A DNA stretch of 64,000 bases. It comes from Acinetobacter tibetensis (GTDB lineage: Bacteria > Pseudomonadota > Gammaproteobacteria > Pseudomonadales > Moraxellaceae). The stretch lies in assembly GCF_023824315.1 (NCBI RefSeq), contig NZ_CP098732.1:1116001-1180000 (forward strand), read 5' to 3'. Of the stretch, positions 38,720-48,296 are shown piece after piece (positions within the stretch are counted from its first letter, which is position 1; each line of letters begins with the position of its first letter). Position numbers and translations under genes: made by a program. Below the pieces are notes generated by a model, which saw only the letters and a program-made list of their open reading frames with translations, was not told the DNA's origin and ran no database searches.

Positions 38720-40381
38720 ATGTCTTGTCATTTTCAGCATCATCTGCATTCATCGCGTCCCTTGTGTATTCAGGCGGACTCAGGTCTCATTTCATTTCAA
38801 AATTTTTGGGTAGATGTGGCTGAGCAAGCTGCGCAAATTCAACAGTTGGAACAGCCTGTATGGGCGCTTTGGGAACAAGACAGTTATGAGTTTTTAGTAT
38901 TGTTGTTTGCGGCATTGCAAGCAGGCAAGCAAGTGCTATTGCCGCCGCATCGGGTCAGCGACTTAGAAAAAGAACTGGCTGAGCAGCAGATTTATTTTTT
39001 AAAACGGTTATCGCCGACAGCGCCGTCGACATTCGAGCTTCAATTTGATGCTGCCTTTTTCAATCAAGCCCAGTTGTGTTTTTATACTTCGGGCTCAACT
39101 GGGCAGCCTAAAAAGATTCCGCGCACTTTGCAACAACTGTTCAATGAAGTCTGTGGTTTAGAAGCCAGTTTTGATTTGCCTGAGCAGGCGGTTGGGATTG
39201 CCACGGTGAGCCATCAACATATTTATGGGTTGTTGTTTAAGTTGTTGTGGCCCTTAGCCAGTGGACGCAGTTTTTACCAAAAACAACTGGCTTTCCCTGA
39301 AGATGTGGTTGATGTTCAAAAGAAAATTGCCCATGTGCAACTGCCCAATTATGTAATTTCTAGTCCTGCTTTGTTGAAGCGCTGGACTACAGATGTGGTA
39401 TTGCAAGACTGTCATAGGGTCTATTCCTCTGGTGGAAAGTTGGATGCAGGCGTGCGTCCTTTGCTGAACCGTCCGATTACTGAAGTGTTTGGCAGCTCTG
39501 AAACAGGCGGGATCGCTCACCGTCAGGCAGATGATGCGCTATGGACACCCTTCGCCAATGTCGAAATTAACTGCGCCGAGCAGCAAGAGTTAGCCGTTAA
39601 AACCAACCATGCCTTTAGCGCGGATTGGATTTTGACCGGGGATAAAGTGCAGCTCGTGGATGCAAAGAATCCTAAAAGTTCGTTTCAGTTATTGGGGCGT
39701 TTGGATCGGATTGTCAAACTCGAAGAAAAGCGTTTAAGTCTCGATGCAATAGAAGCGAAACTCGCTGAACTGGCCGAAATACAACAATGTCATGTCCTAA
39801 TTCATGAAAAAGAACAGCGTCAGATTTTGGCGGTGGTGGCTGTGCTGACCGAAGATGCTCGGGCGCTGCTCACCGAAAAGGGTAAAGCTGCCTTTACCGT
39901 ACAGTTGAAAAAACAATTACAACAAAAACTGGAAAGCATTGCGATTCCGCGGCAGTGGCGGTTCTTAACGCAAATGCCACAAAATGCACAATCGAAGCTG
40001 AATAAACAGTATTTAAAATCACTCTTTCAACCGATGATCTTGCCTGTGGTGTTGATGCAGCAATCTCAGGATACGCAGATCAGTTATGCTTTAGAATTTA
40101 TGCCTGAGTTAGAGTGTTTTAAAGGCCATTTCCCGAACTTCCCGATTTATCCAGGCGTGGGGCAAATTGGTTTTATTCAGCATTTTGCCAAAAAAAACTG
40201 GGCGGATTTACTGTGGTGTAATGGTTTTGAGCAGTTAAAATTTCAGGGACTGATCCAGCCCTATCAAACGGTGGAACTGGTGCTCAGCCGTAAAGCGCAT
40301 AAGGTCAGTTTTGAGCTGAAAAATCATGACAAAATATTGGCATCTGGACGTTTGCTGTTTGCTGTTCCTTCAGACGTTTAA
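38720..40381 (+). CDS. apeH-apeI: Fused acyl-ACP ligase and dehydratase
   Basis: A 553-residue fusion. Residues 1 to about 435 are an AMP-forming ligase: FYTSGSTGQPKKIPRT (about 119), FGSSETGGIAHRQ (about 257), TGDKVQL (about 310) and LLGRLDRIVKLEEKRLSLDAIE (about 330). This would load an aromatic acid starter on a carrier protein. From about 440 a hotdog domain follows with FKGHFPNFPIYPGVGQI, the FabA/FabZ-like dehydratase signature, matching ApeI. In other APE loci these are often separate genes. No strong ribosome site was seen before the ATG. Confidence 0.87.
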   Translation: MSCHFQHHLHSSRPLCIQADSGLISFQNFWVDVAEQAAQIQQLEQPVWALWEQDSYEFLVLLFAALQAGKQVLLPPHRVSDLEKELAEQQIYFLKRLSPTAPSTFELQFDAAFFNQAQLCFYTSGSTGQPKKIPRTLQQLFNEVCGLEASFDLPEQAVGIATVSHQHIYGLLFKLLWPLASGRSFYQKQLAFPEDVVDVQKKIAHVQLPNYVISSPALLKRWTTDVVLQDCHRVYSSGGKLDAGVRPLLNRPITEVFGSSETGGIAHRQADDALWTPFANVEINCAEQQELAVKTNHAFSADWILTGDKVQLVDAKNPKSSFQLLGRLDRIVKLEEKRLSLDAIEAKLAELAEIQQCHVLIHEKEQRQILAVVAVLTEDARALLTEKGKAAFTVQLKKQLQQKLESIAIPRQWRFLTQMPQNAQSKLNKQYLKSLFQPMILPVVLMQQSQDTQISYALEFMPELECFKGHFPNFPIYPGVGQIGFIQHFAKKNWADLLWCNGFEQLKFQGLIQPYQTVELVLSRKAHKVSFELKNHDKILASGRLLFAVPSDV

Positions 40382-40394
40382 GCCGAGAGACAAA

Positions 40395-41129
40395 ATGAAA
40401 CACTGCTTTGTGATTCCTGTGTATAACCATCCGCATTATTTGGCCGCGTTATTGTCACATTTAAGCTCTTTTGAGTTGCCTATCATTATGGTGAATGATG
40501 GCAGTGATATCGATTGTACGGCAGTTTTACATCAGCTCGCGCACGACTACCCAAGGGTCGATTTGGTTGAACATACCCACAATCAAGGTAAAGGGCAGGC
40601 GGTGATCACGGGGCTCAAGCATGCCTTTCAATGCGGCTATAGCCATGCCTTGCAACTGGATGCCGATGGGCAACATGACTGGCAAGATGTACAACGCTTT
40701 TTAGACACATCTATCCAGCACCCCAAAGCCATGATTATTGGTCAGCCGATCTTTGATGCGACTGTTCCGAAAAAACGTCTCTATGGTCGTTATGCAACGC
40801 ACATTTGGGTGTGGATTAACAGTCTGTCTTTTGAGATTAAAGACAGCATGTGTGGCTTCCGCGTTTATCCTTTGGCGCAGACAGTGAACATTCTAAACAC
40901 AGCCAAGTTTGAACCGCGAATGGGCTTTGACTCGGAAATTTTGGTGCGGTTGAAATGGGACAATGTGCCGTTTATCAATCTGCCCACACATGTGATTTAC
41001 CCTGAAGGTGGCATTTCACATTTCGATGTTTGGCGTGACAATCTGGGCATGGCGCGCGCGCATAGCCGCTTATTGGGTGGCATGCTGCTGCGGTTCCCCA
41101 AACTGATTTATCAGAAAGTCAAAAGCTAA
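40395..41129 (+). CDS. APE cluster glycosyltransferase family 2
   Basis: A 244-residue GT-A glycosyltransferase. The start at 40395 (MKHCFVIPVYNH) follows GAGAGA; a frame from 40326 overlaps the ligase gene and is unlikely. Seen are VNDGSD (about residue 36), GKGQAVITGLKHAF and DADGQHDW (about 94) with the metal-binding aspartates. No C-terminal membrane helices are present. It probably glycosylates the lipid carrier or polyene headgroup. The acyltransferase behind it is separated by 17 bases. Confidence 0.88.
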   Translation: MKHCFVIPVYNHPHYLAALLSHLSSFELPIIMVNDGSDIDCTAVLHQLAHDYPRVDLVEHTHNQGKGQAVITGLKHAFQCGYSHALQLDADGQHDWQDVQRFLDTSIQHPKAMIIGQPIFDATVPKKRLYGRYATHIWVWINSLSFEIKDSMCGFRVYPLAQTVNILNTAKFEPRMGFDSEILVRLKWDNVPFINLPTHVIYPEGGISHFDVWRDNLGMARAHSRLLGGMLLRFPKLIYQKVKS

Positions 41130-41146
41130 GGCGGTCAGAGAAGCAT

Positions 41147-42061
41147 ATGCAGAAATGGAGCACCGTAAAAGAGCGCGGCGGGATGTTACCGCTGATGCTG
41201 ATGCTGGGTTTCTACCGTTTAGGTGGGCGCTGGCTGTGCCGAGCCGTATTGTACTTTGTGATTTTATGGTACTGGCTCTTTTCCAATAGCGCGCGTCAGG
41301 CTTCCCTATTGTACTTAAAAAAACTGCATCATTTTGCAGGTGCACAGTCGCCGTTTCAGGCTGAGCCGCAGCTTTGGCACAGTTATACGCATTTGATGCA
41401 ATTTGGCGAATGTATTTTAGATAAAATTGAAGGTTGGCTTGGACATATTCCTGAGCAGAACTTAAAGCTACATGGTCATGCGCACTTTCGTTCGCACTAT
41501 CAAAAAGGTGCGGTCATTGTGGTGTCACACTTTGGCAATATTGAATTACTGCGCGCAATCAAAGCAGAGCATTCGCAGAAAATTAATGTGTTGGTGTATC
41601 AAAAACATGCCACCAAGTTCAATGAGTTTTTAAAAAAACTAAATGAACATGCCGATGTCAATTTGGTTTCGGTGGATGAGTTGGGAATAGAAACAGCACT
41701 GATTTTGCAGGATAAATTGGATCAGGGTGAATGGGTGATTGTGGCGGCAGACCGCGTACCCGTGCAGTCGGATCGGGTACAATCGGTTGCTTTTTTAGGC
41801 GAGCAGGCACTATGGCCGCAGGGCGCATGGATTTTGGCCAGTTTGTTGAAAGCTCCAGTGTTGGCGGTGTTTTGCTATCGGGTCAATACGCATTTTGAAG
41901 TGCATATTCATAAAGTGGCGGAGCAGTTGAACTGGCCGCGTAAAGAGCGTTTACACGCTATGCAACAGACCACACGACAGTATGTAGCCTTGTTGGAACA
42001 ACATTGCATACGCGCGCCCTATCAATGGTTTAATTTTTATAATTTTTGGAATAAAGGATAA
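41147..42061 (+). CDS. APE cluster LpxL/HtrB-like acyltransferase
   Basis: A 304-residue protein of the lipid A late-acyltransferase family, with one N-terminal hydrophobic anchor (about residues 34 to 47) and the catalytic HX4E motif in VVSHFGNIELLRA (about residue 127). A second conserved stretch is AADRVPVQS. The likely role is transfer of the finished acyl-polyene to a lipid acceptor. It is fused to the glycosyltransferase in some APE loci, but separate here. Confidence 0.85.
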   Translation: MQKWSTVKERGGMLPLMLMLGFYRLGGRWLCRAVLYFVILWYWLFSNSARQASLLYLKKLHHFAGAQSPFQAEPQLWHSYTHLMQFGECILDKIEGWLGHIPEQNLKLHGHAHFRSHYQKGAVIVVSHFGNIELLRAIKAEHSQKINVLVYQKHATKFNEFLKKLNEHADVNLVSVDELGIETALILQDKLDQGEWVIVAADRVPVQSDRVQSVAFLGEQALWPQGAWILASLLKAPVLAVFCYRVNTHFEVHIHKVAEQLNWPRKERLHAMQQTTRQYVALLEQHCIRAPYQWFNFYNFWNKG

Positions 42062-42066
42062 GTCTT

Positions 42067-43599
42067 GTGTTAATTGTTAGGGAAACTCCGCTCAGTATTG
42101 AAGATGTTGTGGCTGTAGCACGTAAAGAAAAACAGGTGGCATTGCCTACCTCTGCTGAATGGACAGCATTGATTCAACGTGGTGCAGATTTCCTTGATCA
42201 GTTGTTGCAAGACGAAGGCGTCATATATGGTGTGACCACGGGTTATGGAGACTCATGCTTAGTTGAAATTCCAACTCACCAAGTGCATGAGCTGCCGCTA
42301 CATTTGTCGCGTTTTCATGGCTGTGGCATGGGGCAAAACTTAGACCTGATTACAGCGCGAGCTGTCGTGGTGGTGCGTTTATGTTCTTTGGCACGCGGTT
42401 ATTCAGGTGTTTCGCATGCCTTGTTGCAGCGTTTGGTCTGGATGCTGAATGAAGATGTCATTCCTGTGATTCCCTCGGAAGGTTCGGTGGGTGCCAGTGG
42501 GGATTTGACGCCTTTGTCTTATATCGCTGGGGCCTTGGTGGGTGAGCGCGATGTGTATTATCAAGGTCAGATCGTACCGATTGCACAAGTGTATGCTGAA
42601 AAAGGTTTGCAACCTTTGGTGATGCGTCCTAAAGAAGGCTTAGCTCTAATGAATGGTACAGCGGTCATGACCGCCATCGCCTGCCTGAATTATAAAAAAG
42701 CAGAACAGATTTCTTTTGCTAGTACCTTGATTACTGCACTGAATGTTTTAGCCCTTGAGGGCAATCCAAGCCATTTTGATGAAGTGTTGTTTGCCCAAAA
42801 ACCTCATCCAGGACAGCAACATATTGCAGCCCAGTTACGTGACTGGTTAAACAGTGAGGTACAGACCGAGCACCAAAGTTCACGCCTGCAAGACCGTTAT
42901 TCACTACGGTGTGCACCGCATGTGATTGGGGTGTTTGAAGATTCTAAAGTCTGGCTGCGTCAGTTTATTGAAAATGAGCTGAATTCAAGCAATGACAACC
43001 CATTGATTGACCCAGTCAACCTGCGTGTATTGCATGGTGGACATTTCTATGGCGGACATATTGCTCAAGCCATGGATAGTCTAAAAATCATGATCGCCAA
43101 TATTGCCGACTTGATGGATCGTCAATTGGCGCAGTTGGTCGACTATAAAATGAACAATGGCTTGCCACGCAATTTAACTGGCTCAAGTGCTGAGCGTTTG
43201 CCGCTGAATCATGGCTTTAAAGCGGTGCAAATTGGGGTTTCGGCATGGACAGCAGAAGCCTTGAAGCAGACGCTCGCTGCGTCAATTTTCTCTCGCTCAA
43301 CCGAATGTCATAATCAAGACAAAGTTAGCATGGGCACCATTGCTGCGCGTGATGCCAGCCGTGTCATTACCCTGACCGAACAAGTGATTGCAGCACTCAG
43401 TTGTGCAGCGGTTCAGGCGGTCAAACTCAAAGGTGTAGATACAGAACTCAGCCCTGTTTTAACAGCATTTCAACATTGGGTGCTTCAGAGCTTCACCTAT
43501 GTAGAGGAAGATCGTCCTTTGCAACATGAACTTCAGGCATTGGTCAATCGCTTTGAGGATTTAGAACTGTTAGACAGCATTGCTGTTCAATATTCATAG
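42067..43599 (+). CDS. Aromatic amino acid ammonia-lyase
   Basis: A 510-residue enzyme of the histidine/phenylalanine/tyrosine ammonia-lyase family. The MIO-forming Ala-Ser-Gly is in SVGASGDLTPLSY (about residue 143). Also present are YGVTTGYGD (about 56), LNGTAVMTA and SSNDNPLIDP. The start is GTG at 42067. Within an aryl polyene locus it probably makes a 4-coumarate- or cinnamate-type starter from tyrosine or phenylalanine, as in flexirubin loci, rather than degrading histidine. That is an inference; no hut genes are nearby. Confidence 0.87.
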   Translation: MLIVRETPLSIEDVVAVARKEKQVALPTSAEWTALIQRGADFLDQLLQDEGVIYGVTTGYGDSCLVEIPTHQVHELPLHLSRFHGCGMGQNLDLITARAVVVVRLCSLARGYSGVSHALLQRLVWMLNEDVIPVIPSEGSVGASGDLTPLSYIAGALVGERDVYYQGQIVPIAQVYAEKGLQPLVMRPKEGLALMNGTAVMTAIACLNYKKAEQISFASTLITALNVLALEGNPSHFDEVLFAQKPHPGQQHIAAQLRDWLNSEVQTEHQSSRLQDRYSLRCAPHVIGVFEDSKVWLRQFIENELNSSNDNPLIDPVNLRVLHGGHFYGGHIAQAMDSLKIMIANIADLMDRQLAQLVDYKMNNGLPRNLTGSSAERLPLNHGFKAVQIGVSAWTAEALKQTLAASIFSRSTECHNQDKVSMGTIAARDASRVITLTEQVIAALSCAAVQAVKLKGVDTELSPVLTAFQHWVLQSFTYVEEDRPLQHELQALVNRFEDLELLDSIAVQYS

Positions 43600-43602
43600 G
43601 AA

Positions 43603-44028
43603 ATGAGCATGTATGCTGATGTAATTATTGAAGTGCCCTTTCATGATGTCGATACCATGCATGTGGTGTGGCACGGTCATTATTTAAAATATTTTGAAAT
43701 TGCACGTTGCAAACTGCTGGATCAATTTCACTATAACTATAACCAAATGCGTGACTCAGGCTATGCATGGCCTGTGATTGAAAGCTATGTCCGTTATGTA
43801 CAAGGCATTGAGTTCGAACAGAAAATTCGCGTGCGCGCTGTTTTGAAAGAATGGGAAAATCGCTTAAAAATTGAATATCTGATTTTTGATGCGGTTTCGG
43901 GCAGAAAGCTGACCAAGGGCTTTACTTCGCAAGTGGCGGTACACATTGAAAAACGTGAAATGTGCTTCCAGTCGCCACAGGTATTGCTGGACTGTTTACA
44001 TGCATGGCCTGAGTTTAAGGTGGAGTAA
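43603..44028 (+). CDS. APE cluster hotdog thioesterase
   Basis: A 141-residue thioesterase of the 4-hydroxybenzoyl-CoA/YbgC type. The active-site region is FHDVDTMHVVWHGHYLKYFE (about residues 14 to 33) with the typical Asp. It probably releases or edits acyl chains during APE synthesis. AGGAA precedes the ATG and the gene follows the lyase by three bases. Confidence 0.9.
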   Translation: MSMYADVIIEVPFHDVDTMHVVWHGHYLKYFEIARCKLLDQFHYNYNQMRDSGYAWPVIESYVRYVQGIEFEQKIRVRAVLKEWENRLKIEYLIFDAVSGRKLTKGFTSQVAVHIEKREMCFQSPQVLLDCLHAWPEFKVE

Positions 44029-44035
44029 TGCAAGC

Positions 44036-44677
44036 ATGATTCGATACAAATTTTCTAAGCCGATTTTCGTTGTGTGTACAGCCAGTGTGATGACTTTGCT
44101 TGCTCCCGCAGTGAATGCACAAAGTACTGAATTGAAGCAGGTGTTTACTCAGCTTGGTGCAACGCCTGTGGTGCGTGCCCAATTTGAGCAGCAGAAAAAA
44201 TTGGCCTCTTTAAATAAAACCTATGTGTCCAAAGGCACGGTGCTGTTCAGCAAAAATCAAGGTGTGCTGTGGCAGATTCAAAGTCCAGTTAAAGCCGATT
44301 TGGTGGTGACACCGCGTAAGTTGGTACAAAAGACGCAGCGTACTAGCAGTCAAATTGAAGTCGACAAAACCCCGTATGGCTCTGTAGCGACGATGTTTTT
44401 ACAGTTGATGTCGGGCAATGAAGCGGCACTCGCTAAAAACTTTAATGTGGTGTCTGCCAATTACAGTCCGACGCAGTGGAATGTCAGCTTAACGCCGAAA
44501 AGCAGTCTATTTAAAAAGCTTTTTGTCCAAGTCGATGCGCAAGGGCAGCGTTATGTGGACCGTATCACGATTTTAGAACAAGCCAATAACCGCACCATCA
44601 TTCGTTTTAGCCAGCAAACGGCTCAACCTCAAACTTTAACGGCTGCGGAAAATGCACTTTTCCAATTGGCAAAATAA
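44036..44677 (+). CDS. LolA-like periplasmic carrier of the APE cluster
   Basis: A 213-residue secreted protein. The start at 44036 (MIRYKFSKP) gives a good signal peptide with cleavage near VNA (about residue 25). The mature fold follows LolA: RAQFEQQKKLASLNKTYVSKGTVLFSKNQGVLWQIQSPV. It probably carries the hydrophobic APE lipid across the periplasm. A longer frame from 43946 overlaps the thioesterase gene and is not used. It overlaps the exporter gene by 26 bases. Confidence 0.88.
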   Translation: MIRYKFSKPIFVVCTASVMTLLAPAVNAQSTELKQVFTQLGATPVVRAQFEQQKKLASLNKTYVSKGTVLFSKNQGVLWQIQSPVKADLVVTPRKLVQKTQRTSSQIEVDKTPYGSVATMFLQLMSGNEAALAKNFNVVSANYSPTQWNVSLTPKSSLFKKLFVQVDAQGQRYVDRITILEQANNRTIIRFSQQTAQPQTLTAAENALFQLAK

Positions 44678-46976
44678 ATTTAGCGCCCTTTGGCTGTTGG
44701 TGCTGTGTGTCATTGCTTTGGCACTGGGCGTGGCTTGGCTGAATAAAGGTATTAAGATTGAGACCAATATTTTTGCTTTGCTGCCTGAGGCACATCAAGA
44801 TGCTCATCTGGAACAAGCACAGCAATATGTCAGTCAGCAGTTAAATGACAAAGTTTTTGTGGTATTGGATGCCAAAACGGATCAACAATTAGAACAGGCA
44901 ACGCAAGCACTCAAAACCCAAGCCGACCAAAGTCAACTGTTTTTACCTGTTCGTCCACAGCTTGATCCTGATCAATTTGCCCAAGCGCTGTATCAGCACA
45001 AAGCAGGGCTATTATCCAAGACCGATCAGCAGATTGTGCAGGAGCAGGATGATGCCGCACTGATAGAGCAGGGCTTGTTACAACTGATGAGTCCGGGCAT
45101 GCCAATCACGGCTGAAATGTTGAAGCAAGATCCCTTGCTGCTGTTTCCGCGTTATGCAGTGGGTTTAAGTGCCTTACAAAGCAATGCTGATATTAATTTA
45201 GAGCAGGGCTTCGCCACAATTCGTGATGAGCAGGGTATCTCGCGCCTGATGGTACTTCAACTTAATAATAGTCCCTATAACATTGCCTACCAAGAGCAGA
45301 CCGCTGCCTTTATTCAAAATATCAATCAGCAGCTCAACCAGTTGCAGGTTAAACCGCACTGGACAGGTACGTTATTGTTTGCACAGTTTGGCACCAACTC
45401 TGCCAAAGAGGAAATCTCGACCATTGGCGTGGGCTCGACTATTGGGATTTTACTGTTGGTCTGGTTTGGCTTCCGTTCGATACGACCCATGCTGACGGAA
45501 ATGGTTGCGGTGGGCACAGGCAGTTTGGTGGCCTTTGCGGTAACATATTGGATTTTTGGCGAAATTCATCTGATGACACTGGTCTTTGGTGCCAGTTTGA
45601 TTGGGGTCTGTGTCGATTTTTCATTTTACTTCATGGCCATGCAGTCTCAGCACCGACAGATCGATGGATTTACTGTTTTAAAACCATTATTGCCGAGTCT
45701 ATTTGTGGGGCTGATGACCACGCTATTGGCCTATGTGGTGCTGAGTTTTACCCCATTTCCGGGTTTTAAACAAATTGCAGTCTTTTCCATGGTTGGATTG
45801 AGTGCCGCATGGGTGACCAGTATTTTACTGCTGCCGCGTCTGCCTGCGCTGAATGCGGAACCAGCGATACGTACACTGGGTTTTATTGGCAAAGCACGTA
45901 ATTATGTGCAAAGCCACAACACGCTGCGCTATGGCATGATTTCACTGATTGTACTGGTAACAGGCAGCAGCCTCGCCTTTCTGAAAAGCAATGATGACAT
46001 CCGTAATTTACAAAGTATGGATGCCACTTTAAAGCAGGAAGATCAATACATCCGTTCGCGTTTTATGCAACAGCAAAGCAGCGAATATTTTGTGGTACAG
46101 GGCAGAACACCCGCAGAATTAGAGCAACATGAACAGCAATTGCTGGCAAAACTTGCTCCCTTACAGCAGGCTGGCAAATTGGATGCTGTGCAAGCTTTAG
46201 GGCAGTGGATTCCATCGCTTGAGCAGCAAAAACACAATATCGCAATGTTACAGGCGATTCCTCAGCCCGCTTTGGTGGAATATGCGCAAGCGTTGCAGCT
46301 CAACGTAGCCGATGTTTTAAACTGGCAAGCGCATTTAAAAGACCAATCTTTATTGACCGAAGCAGTCTTTAAAGATCATCCGTTGCATTTTCTGCACATG
46401 AGCGCGACGCAGCGTTTAGTGATGCTACAAAATGTGCATGATGTGAACGCCGTGCAGCAGCTTGAAAATCCTGATGTGCAACTGTTACGTCCCGTTCATC
46501 AACTGTCTGAGTTATTCAAACAACATCGTGAGCAGGCGCAGTGGCTATTGCTCAGTGCTTTGGTGATTTTAGCCATTGGCTTAGGCGTCCTTTATGGCAA
46601 AAAATCCATTCTGCCTTTGGTGTTGCCTGTCAGCATGGCTCTAATGACCACATTTGCGATTCAAGCATGGCTGGGTGTCGAGATTAATTTATTCAGTATT
46701 ATGGGCACCTTTCTGATCATTGGGATTGGAGTGGACTATGCGATTTTCTACCGCCACGGACATGATCACCCGCAGGTGGTGGGCATGGCTTTATTCCTAT
46801 GTATGATGTCGACGTTCTTCGGGTTTGGCTTATTGTCGTTTAGTCATACTTATGCCATTCACAGTTTTGGCTTAACAGTTTTATTGGGCGTTATTTTTTC
46901 ATTTCTTTATGCCACACTTTTTACATCTTCCGATGCAAAACATGTTGTGGTTCAACAATATCAGCCAAAGAGCTGA
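44652..46976 (+). CDS. MMPL/RND-family exporter of the APE cluster
   Basis: A 774-residue membrane exporter with two repeats, each a periplasmic domain followed by a block of about five to six helices (residues 260 to 400 and 640 to 770), as in MMPL lipid transporters. Conserved helix stretches include GASLIGVCVDFSFYF and FLIIGIGVDYAIFY, the usual GxxxDY motif. It probably moves the APE lipid out of the inner membrane, working with the LolA-like carrier. Confidence 0.9.
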   Translation: MHFSNWQNKFSALWLLVLCVIALALGVAWLNKGIKIETNIFALLPEAHQDAHLEQAQQYVSQQLNDKVFVVLDAKTDQQLEQATQALKTQADQSQLFLPVRPQLDPDQFAQALYQHKAGLLSKTDQQIVQEQDDAALIEQGLLQLMSPGMPITAEMLKQDPLLLFPRYAVGLSALQSNADINLEQGFATIRDEQGISRLMVLQLNNSPYNIAYQEQTAAFIQNINQQLNQLQVKPHWTGTLLFAQFGTNSAKEEISTIGVGSTIGILLLVWFGFRSIRPMLTEMVAVGTGSLVAFAVTYWIFGEIHLMTLVFGASLIGVCVDFSFYFMAMQSQHRQIDGFTVLKPLLPSLFVGLMTTLLAYVVLSFTPFPGFKQIAVFSMVGLSAAWVTSILLLPRLPALNAEPAIRTLGFIGKARNYVQSHNTLRYGMISLIVLVTGSSLAFLKSNDDIRNLQSMDATLKQEDQYIRSRFMQQQSSEYFVVQGRTPAELEQHEQQLLAKLAPLQQAGKLDAVQALGQWIPSLEQQKHNIAMLQAIPQPALVEYAQALQLNVADVLNWQAHLKDQSLLTEAVFKDHPLHFLHMSATQRLVMLQNVHDVNAVQQLENPDVQLLRPVHQLSELFKQHREQAQWLLLSALVILAIGLGVLYGKKSILPLVLPVSMALMTTFAIQAWLGVEINLFSIMGTFLIIGIGVDYAIFYRHGHDHPQVVGMALFLCMMSTFFGFGLLSFSHTYAIHSFGLTVLLGVIFSFLYATLFTSSDAKHVVVQQYQPKS

Positions 46977-46994
46977 GTTAAAGGGTACAGTGCA

Positions 46995-48296
46995 ATGAGC
47001 ACCATGCAACAGACAGATGTTTTAATTATTGGGGCGGGACCATCAGGCAGTTCGGCGGCAGCTTTGCTACGCCAAAAAGGCCATCAAGTCACAGTTATCG
47101 AAAAGCAATATTTTCCACGCTTCTCCATTGGTGAGTCTTTATTACCGCAGTGTATGGTGTTTTTAGAAGAAGCGGGTTTATTGGATACGGTTCGTGCACA
47201 TGCCGACGAATATGCCTTTCAGTATAAAAATGGTGCAGCCTTTTTAAGAGGCACGCAGCGCAGTTTTTATGACTTTACCCAAAAATTTAGTGAAGGTCCT
47301 GGCACCACATGGCAGGTACGACGTGCCAATTTTGATCAGCTCTTAGCTCAGCAAGCCGAAAAAATGGGCGCAGATATCCGTTTTGGTCATGAAGTTTTGG
47401 CAGTCGATGTGGCATCTACACAGCCGATTTTGACGGTCAAAGATGAGCAAGGCAACAATTACCAAATTCAAGGTAAATTCTTATTGGATGCCAGTGGTTT
47501 TGGTCGCATTTTGCCAAAGTTTCTCGATTTAGAAAGTCCGTCGGACTTTCCAGTGCGCCGTGCGGTCTTTACCCATATTGAAGATGGTTTGTTGGATGAT
47601 CCTGAGTTTGACCGTGAGAAAATTTTAATTACTGTGCATGAAAAAGACCACCGTGCATGGTATTGGCTGATTCCGTTTGCCGATGGACGTTCTTCATTTG
47701 GTATTGTGGCGGAGCAAGATTTCTTTGAAAAATACGGCTATGACGGCAGTGCAGATTATGACTTAGAAGCCTTGCAGAAACGTATTTTAGCGGATGATGT
47801 CAGTTTGTCACATGTGCTGCGTCACGCCAAACATGATACTCCTGTGCGGACTTTAGTAGGCTACTCTGCTGATGTAAAACACTTGGCATCTGAAAACTAT
47901 GCACTGCTGGGCAATGCTGGTGAGTTTCTAGATCCTGTCTTTTCCTCGGGTGTAACGATTGCATTGAAATCTTCCAGCTTAGCGGTGCCTTTGGTCGAGC
48001 AAGTACTGCAAGGTCAGGCGGTAGATTGGATGGAGCAATACGAAAAGCCACTGCGTAAAGGCATTCAAGTGTTCCGTGCCTATGTCGAGTCATGGTATTC
48101 AGGTGAGTTTCAGGATGTGGTGTTTTCAACTCAGCAGGATGAAAAAATCCGTCGTATGATTGCATCTTTACTGGCAGGTTATGCATGGGATACGACTAAC
48201 CCGATTCACCGTAATGCCAAGCAACGTTTGAGCACCTTGGCAGAATATTGCCGAGAAGCACAACAAGAGAAAGAGTTGCTGACCGATGAAACTTAA
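46995..48296 (+). CDS. FAD-dependent oxidoreductase of the APE cluster
   Basis: A 433-residue flavoprotein of the tryptophan-halogenase/geranylgeranyl-reductase-like group. The dinucleotide fold is DVLIIGAGPSGSSAAALL (about residue 8), then GESLLPQCMVFLEEAGL and a late GNAGEFLDPVFSSGVTIAL. Such proteins are usual members of aryl polyene loci, but their reaction is unproven. A halogenase role is possible, though the halogenase WxWxIP motif was not recognised. Confidence 0.82.
   Translation: MSTMQQTDVLIIGAGPSGSSAAALLRQKGHQVTVIEKQYFPRFSIGESLLPQCMVFLEEAGLLDTVRAHADEYAFQYKNGAAFLRGTQRSFYDFTQKFSEGPGTTWQVRRANFDQLLAQQAEKMGADIRFGHEVLAVDVASTQPILTVKDEQGNNYQIQGKFLLDASGFGRILPKFLDLESPSDFPVRRAVFTHIEDGLLDDPEFDREKILITVHEKDHRAWYWLIPFADGRSSFGIVAEQDFFEKYGYDGSADYDLEALQKRILADDVSLSHVLRHAKHDTPVRTLVGYSADVKHLASENYALLGNAGEFLDPVFSSGVTIALKSSSLAVPLVEQVLQGQAVDWMEQYEKPLRKGIQVFRAYVESWYSGEFQDVVFSTQQDEKIRRMIASLLAGYAWDTTNPIHRNAKQRLSTLAEYCREAQQEKELLTDET

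Noticed and set aside
43946..44035. Longer N-terminus for the LolA-like protein
   Set aside because: It would overlap the thioesterase by over 80 bases and bury the signal peptide; the ATG at 44036 gives a normal signal sequence.
45439..45624. Several minus-strand open frames within the exporter gene
   Set aside because: They overlap a well supported MMPL gene on the other strand and have no ribosome sites or family features.
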